8,555 nucleotides of DNA, taken from the NCBI GenBank assembly GCA_029946075.1, contig JAQSDT010000037.1:1-8555 (forward strand), in the 5' to 3' direction. Below are positions 6,348 to 8,555 of this stretch, piece by piece (within the stretch, counting starts at the first letter, position 1; each line of letters starts with the position of its first letter). The notes under the pieces are model-generated. The model worked only from the letters and a program-made list of their open reading frames with translations, was not told where the DNA came from and ran no database searches. Origin of the DNA: a bacterium. Its GTDB lineage: Bacteria > Pseudomonadota > Alphaproteobacteria > Rhizobiales > Xanthobacteraceae. A program made the translations under genes and the position numbers.

Positions 6348-7280
6348 ATGACGAACGAGATCTTCACCCGATGGGACGAGACGCATTCCGAACTCTGGAG
6401 CCACCAGCCGATCCGGCTTCAGCATGAGATGCACACGGCCGACGCGTTCTCGATGGATGATCTCGCCCGGCTGATCGAGGCCTTTCCGCGCCACCAGTAT
6501 AGCCTGGTGAAGACAGGTGCCCTCGGTTCCAGCCGCGTCTGGCGCGAGGGCGAAATCGGCGATCTCAGCGGTCGCCAGGTCATCGAGGCGATCTCGCGTG
6601 GCGGTCTGTGGCTGAACATGCGTGATGTCGGCTCGGTCGACGGCCGGTATCGCCGGTTGATCGATCGGATGTTCGAGGAAGTCGCGCACAAGGTGCCCGG
6701 TTTCGTGATCCCGACCCACCAGGCAGGGATCCTGATCTCGTCGCCGGATGCGCAGGTCTATTATCACGCCGATCTGCCGGGACAGGGCCTGATCCAGATT
6801 GCCGGCCGCAAGCGGGTCTATGTCTATCCGAACACCGCGCCGTTCGTACGGCCCGAACACCTCGAGGACATCGCGCTGTTCGACGTCGAGGTCGATCTGC
6901 CCTACGCGCCCTGGTACGACGCGCACGCGCAGGTGTTCGATCTCGAACCGGGCCAGATGCTGAACTGGCCGCTGAACGCGCCGCACCGCGTCGAGAATCT
7001 CGGCACCGTCAATGTTTCGATGACCGTATCCTACGGCAATGACGAGATCCGCCGGGCGCAGATCGTGCACCTTGCCAACGGCATGCTGCGCCACCGTTTC
7101 GGCTACACGCCGAAGACCCGCAATCTGCACGGGCCGTCGTTCTACGCCAAGGGTTTCATGCAGAAGTACCTGCGCCGCGGCAAATGGCTGAAGCGCGAGC
7201 GTACCGCGCGCCGCCAGATCGACTTCCGCCTCGACGCGGCCGATCTCGGCAAGATCGTCGACCTGCCGATGGCAGCGTAG
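6348..7280 (+). CDS. Cupin/JmjC-like protein, possible 2-oxoglutarate/Fe(II) oxygenase
   Basis: A 310-residue, probably cytoplasmic protein without signal peptide or membrane segment. The central part reads as a double-stranded beta-helix of the cupin_8/JmjC-like kind. YYHADLPGQ (138-146) supplies an HxD metal pair (H140, D142). GRKRVYVYPN (153-162) corresponds to the family's GxKxWxLxPP-like strand, where a Lys or Arg can bind 2-oxoglutarate. LEPGQMLNWPLNAPHRVEN (199-217) supplies the distal His (H213), 71 residues after D142. All three metal ligands therefore appear intact. Flanking parts (1-120 and 230-310) match no family I recognise; the C-terminus is basic (about 273-293). Known relatives hydroxylate proteins or small molecules. 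Here the target may be a polysaccharide, a lipid-linked precursor or a locus protein; this is inference. It is followed after 12 bp by the acyltransferase gene and is probably co-transcribed with it. A non-enzymatic cupin role cannot be excluded. Confidence 0.78.
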   Translation: MTNEIFTRWDETHSELWSHQPIRLQHEMHTADAFSMDDLARLIEAFPRHQYSLVKTGALGSSRVWREGEIGDLSGRQVIEAISRGGLWLNMRDVGSVDGRYRRLIDRMFEEVAHKVPGFVIPTHQAGILISSPDAQVYYHADLPGQGLIQIAGRKRVYVYPNTAPFVRPEHLEDIALFDVEVDLPYAPWYDAHAQVFDLEPGQMLNWPLNAPHRVENLGTVNVSMTVSYGNDEIRRAQIVHLANGMLRHRFGYTPKTRNLHGPSFYAKGFMQKYLRRGKWLKRERTARRQIDFRLDAADLGKIVDLPMAA

Positions 7281-7292
7281 GTCGTAACGCCG

Positions 7293-8480
7293 ATGACGGT
7301 GCTGGCCACCCATGTGGGACAGAGCGGCGCGCGGGTGAAATCCCGCGCGGACGGCTTCCACGTCGAATTGCTGAGCGACTGGAAACAGGCGGTGGCGCGC
7401 TGGTGCGACATCGATCCGCCGACACCGTTTCAGCAGCCGCAATGGTACGACGCGTGGTACGACGCCTTTGCCGGTGCCGACGGCGTCGAGCCGCTGATCG
7501 CCATGATCACCGATGCCGCGACCGGCGAGCAGGCGGCGCTGCTGCCGCTGGTTCGTCGCCGGCAGAACGGCCTCGCCATTGTCGAATTCGCCGATCTCGA
7601 CCTTACCGACTACAACGCGCCGCTGTGGGGCGCGGCGGCGCCGCGCGATGCGGCTGCTGCGCGCCGGATGTGGCGCGATCTGAAATCGGCGCTGCGCCGA
7701 ATGAATGGCGGCGCCGATCTCATTCGTCTTCGCAAGGTTCCGGCCATGATGGGTGACAAGCCCTATCCGCTGGCGTTGCTGGATGATGCCGGGCCGTGCT
7801 CGCTCAACGGCAACATCGTGACCGTCGGCGAGGACTACGACGCCTGGCGATTCACGCTCGAAAAGACCGTACGCAAGGAGCTGGAGCGGAGCTGGCGCGT
7901 GTTCACGCGGGAAGCTTCCGCGGGGTTTTCGATCGTTGCCGACAACGACGAGGCCTTGCGCATCCTCTCGACCACCGAGATTCAGCAGGGTACGCGGATG
8001 CGGAGCCTCGGCCTGAATTTCATTCTCAACAACGACACATGCGCCGCGTTCTATCGCAATCTGGTTCGAGACGGCGTTGGTAACGGCTATGCGCTGGTGT
8101 CCGCGCTCACCGTCGGCGACGAAGTGGTGGCGACGCTGCTCGGCATCCGCCAGGGCTCCCGCTACGTGATGATCCGCATCAGCAATGCCGGCGACAAGTG
8201 GTCGAACTGCTCGCCGGGACGTCTCGTCATCGAGCGCACCATGGCCGCATTGCACGCGGAGGGCATCCGCGAGTTCGATTTCTCGATCGGCAACTATGCC
8301 TACAAGCGCCGCTTCGGCGTCGTTCCTCAGCCGCTGGTCGATTTGAGCGCCGCCTTGAGCTGGCGCGGCTGGCCGTTGGCGCTACGCGACCGTGCCGCGC
8401 GCGAGCTGCGCAAGCATCCGGAAATCGAGGCCCGGCTCCGCCGCGCGCTCGGTAAGCCCCTGTCCAGCGAAGAGAATTGA
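7293..8480 (+). CDS. CelD/BcsL-type GNAT acyltransferase (Acetyltransf_6 family)
   Basis: A 395-residue soluble protein of the FemAB-like double-GNAT type, often annotated as 'acetyltransferase involved in cellulose biosynthesis' (CelD/BcsL). Family features in order are the N-terminal PFQQPQWYDAWYDAF (45-59), the LLPLVRRR strand (83-90), the motif ADLDLTDYNAPLW (100-112), a basic helix with KTVRKELERSWR (191-202), and the C-terminal GNAT core: ALTVGDEVVATLLGI (271-285), then SPGRLVIERTMAAL (307-320), which would bind the acyl donor, and REFDFSIGNYAYKRRFG (326-342). Such proteins transfer acyl or aminoacyl groups, and relatives occur widely in exopolysaccharide loci, where they probably decorate sugars or precursors; the exact reaction is not established for most. 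The ATG at 7293 follows the cupin stop by 12 bp, with only a weak AGGT ten bases upstream, so translation may depend on read-through from the cupin gene. Length is normal for the family and both halves look intact. Confidence 0.88.
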   Translation: MTVLATHVGQSGARVKSRADGFHVELLSDWKQAVARWCDIDPPTPFQQPQWYDAWYDAFAGADGVEPLIAMITDAATGEQAALLPLVRRRQNGLAIVEFADLDLTDYNAPLWGAAAPRDAAAARRMWRDLKSALRRMNGGADLIRLRKVPAMMGDKPYPLALLDDAGPCSLNGNIVTVGEDYDAWRFTLEKTVRKELERSWRVFTREASAGFSIVADNDEALRILSTTEIQQGTRMRSLGLNFILNNDTCAAFYRNLVRDGVGNGYALVSALTVGDEVVATLLGIRQGSRYVMIRISNAGDKWSNCSPGRLVIERTMAALHAEGIREFDFSIGNYAYKRRFGVVPQPLVDLSAALSWRGWPLALRDRAARELRKHPEIEARLRRALGKPLSSEEN

Positions 8481-8555
8481 CGATCTTGTGGCCGCAAGGT
8501 CACGGTCGTGCAAATCGGTCACACGCGCCGGGATTCTGCCTGCGCTCGCCAGAGT
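8481..8555. other. Right-hand edge, 75 bp without a recognisable gene
   Basis: No gene can be supported. ATCTTG (8483-8488) and CAAGGT (8495-8500) could pair around a six-base loop (one G-U pair), immediately after the acyltransferase stop. There is no following T-run, so a terminator is not established. Whatever lies beyond is cut off by the window edge. Confidence 0.4.

Noticed and set aside
6165..8255. A 696-residue open frame on the minus strand, longer than either sense gene beneath it
   Set aside because: Its translation is rich in His, Arg, Gln and Asp with no domain, which is typical of the antisense of high-GC coding DNA. The sense strand carries the cupin metal triad and the CelD-family motifs with a good RBS.
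8483..8500. Intrinsic terminator after the CelD-like gene
   Set aside because: The stem is only 6 bp with a G-U pair and no T-run follows.

Overview
The window is a high-GC piece of a surface-polysaccharide (exopolysaccharide or similar glycan) biosynthesis locus. It most likely comes from an alphaproteobacterium of the Bradyrhizobium/Rhodopseudomonas type. That assignment is inferred from strong GC bias at third codon positions, long antisense shadow reading frames and the style of the encoded proteins; no taxonomic marker gene is present. I see no rRNA, tRNA, CRISPR array, insertion sequence, integrase or attachment site.

Layout, left to right. (1) Positions 1-1502 hold the 3' part of an OafA-type membrane O-acyltransferase with a C-terminal SGNH domain; its 5' end lies outside the window. 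(2) Positions 1489-2475, overlapping it by 14 bp, encode an exported or membrane-anchored GH26-like glycoside hydrolase. (3) A 201-bp gap (2476-2676) contains two short symmetric elements. (4) Positions 2677-3705 encode a GT2 glycosyltransferase of the ExoM-like kind. (5) Positions 3702-5015, starting on a GTGA overlap, encode an O-antigen ligase/Wzy/ExoQ-like membrane protein. (6) A convergent GT4-type glycosyltransferase on the minus strand (5019-6110, possibly from 6152) ends 3 bp from it. (7) A divergent intergenic region of roughly 195-237 bp follows. (8) Positions 6348-7280 encode a cupin/JmjC-like protein with an HxD...H metal triad. (9) Positions 7293-8480, 12 bp downstream, encode a CelD/BcsL-type GNAT acyltransferase. 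The last 75 bp hold no recognisable gene.

How the genes fit together: the GT2 and GT4 enzymes would add sugars to a lipid-linked repeat unit at the cytoplasmic membrane. The ExoQ-like protein would polymerise or ligate units on the periplasmic side. The OafA-like acyltransferase and the CelD-like protein would decorate the glycan with acyl groups, and the GH26-like enzyme could trim or release chains. The cupin protein is the least expected member: its intact iron-site motif suggests a possible 2-oxoglutarate/Fe(II) oxygenase acting on the glycan or a precursor. This scheme is inferred from family membership and gene order. No flippase, chain-length regulator, priming transferase or outer-membrane exporter is visible here, so the locus must continue outside the window if it is a complete Wzx/Wzy-type system.
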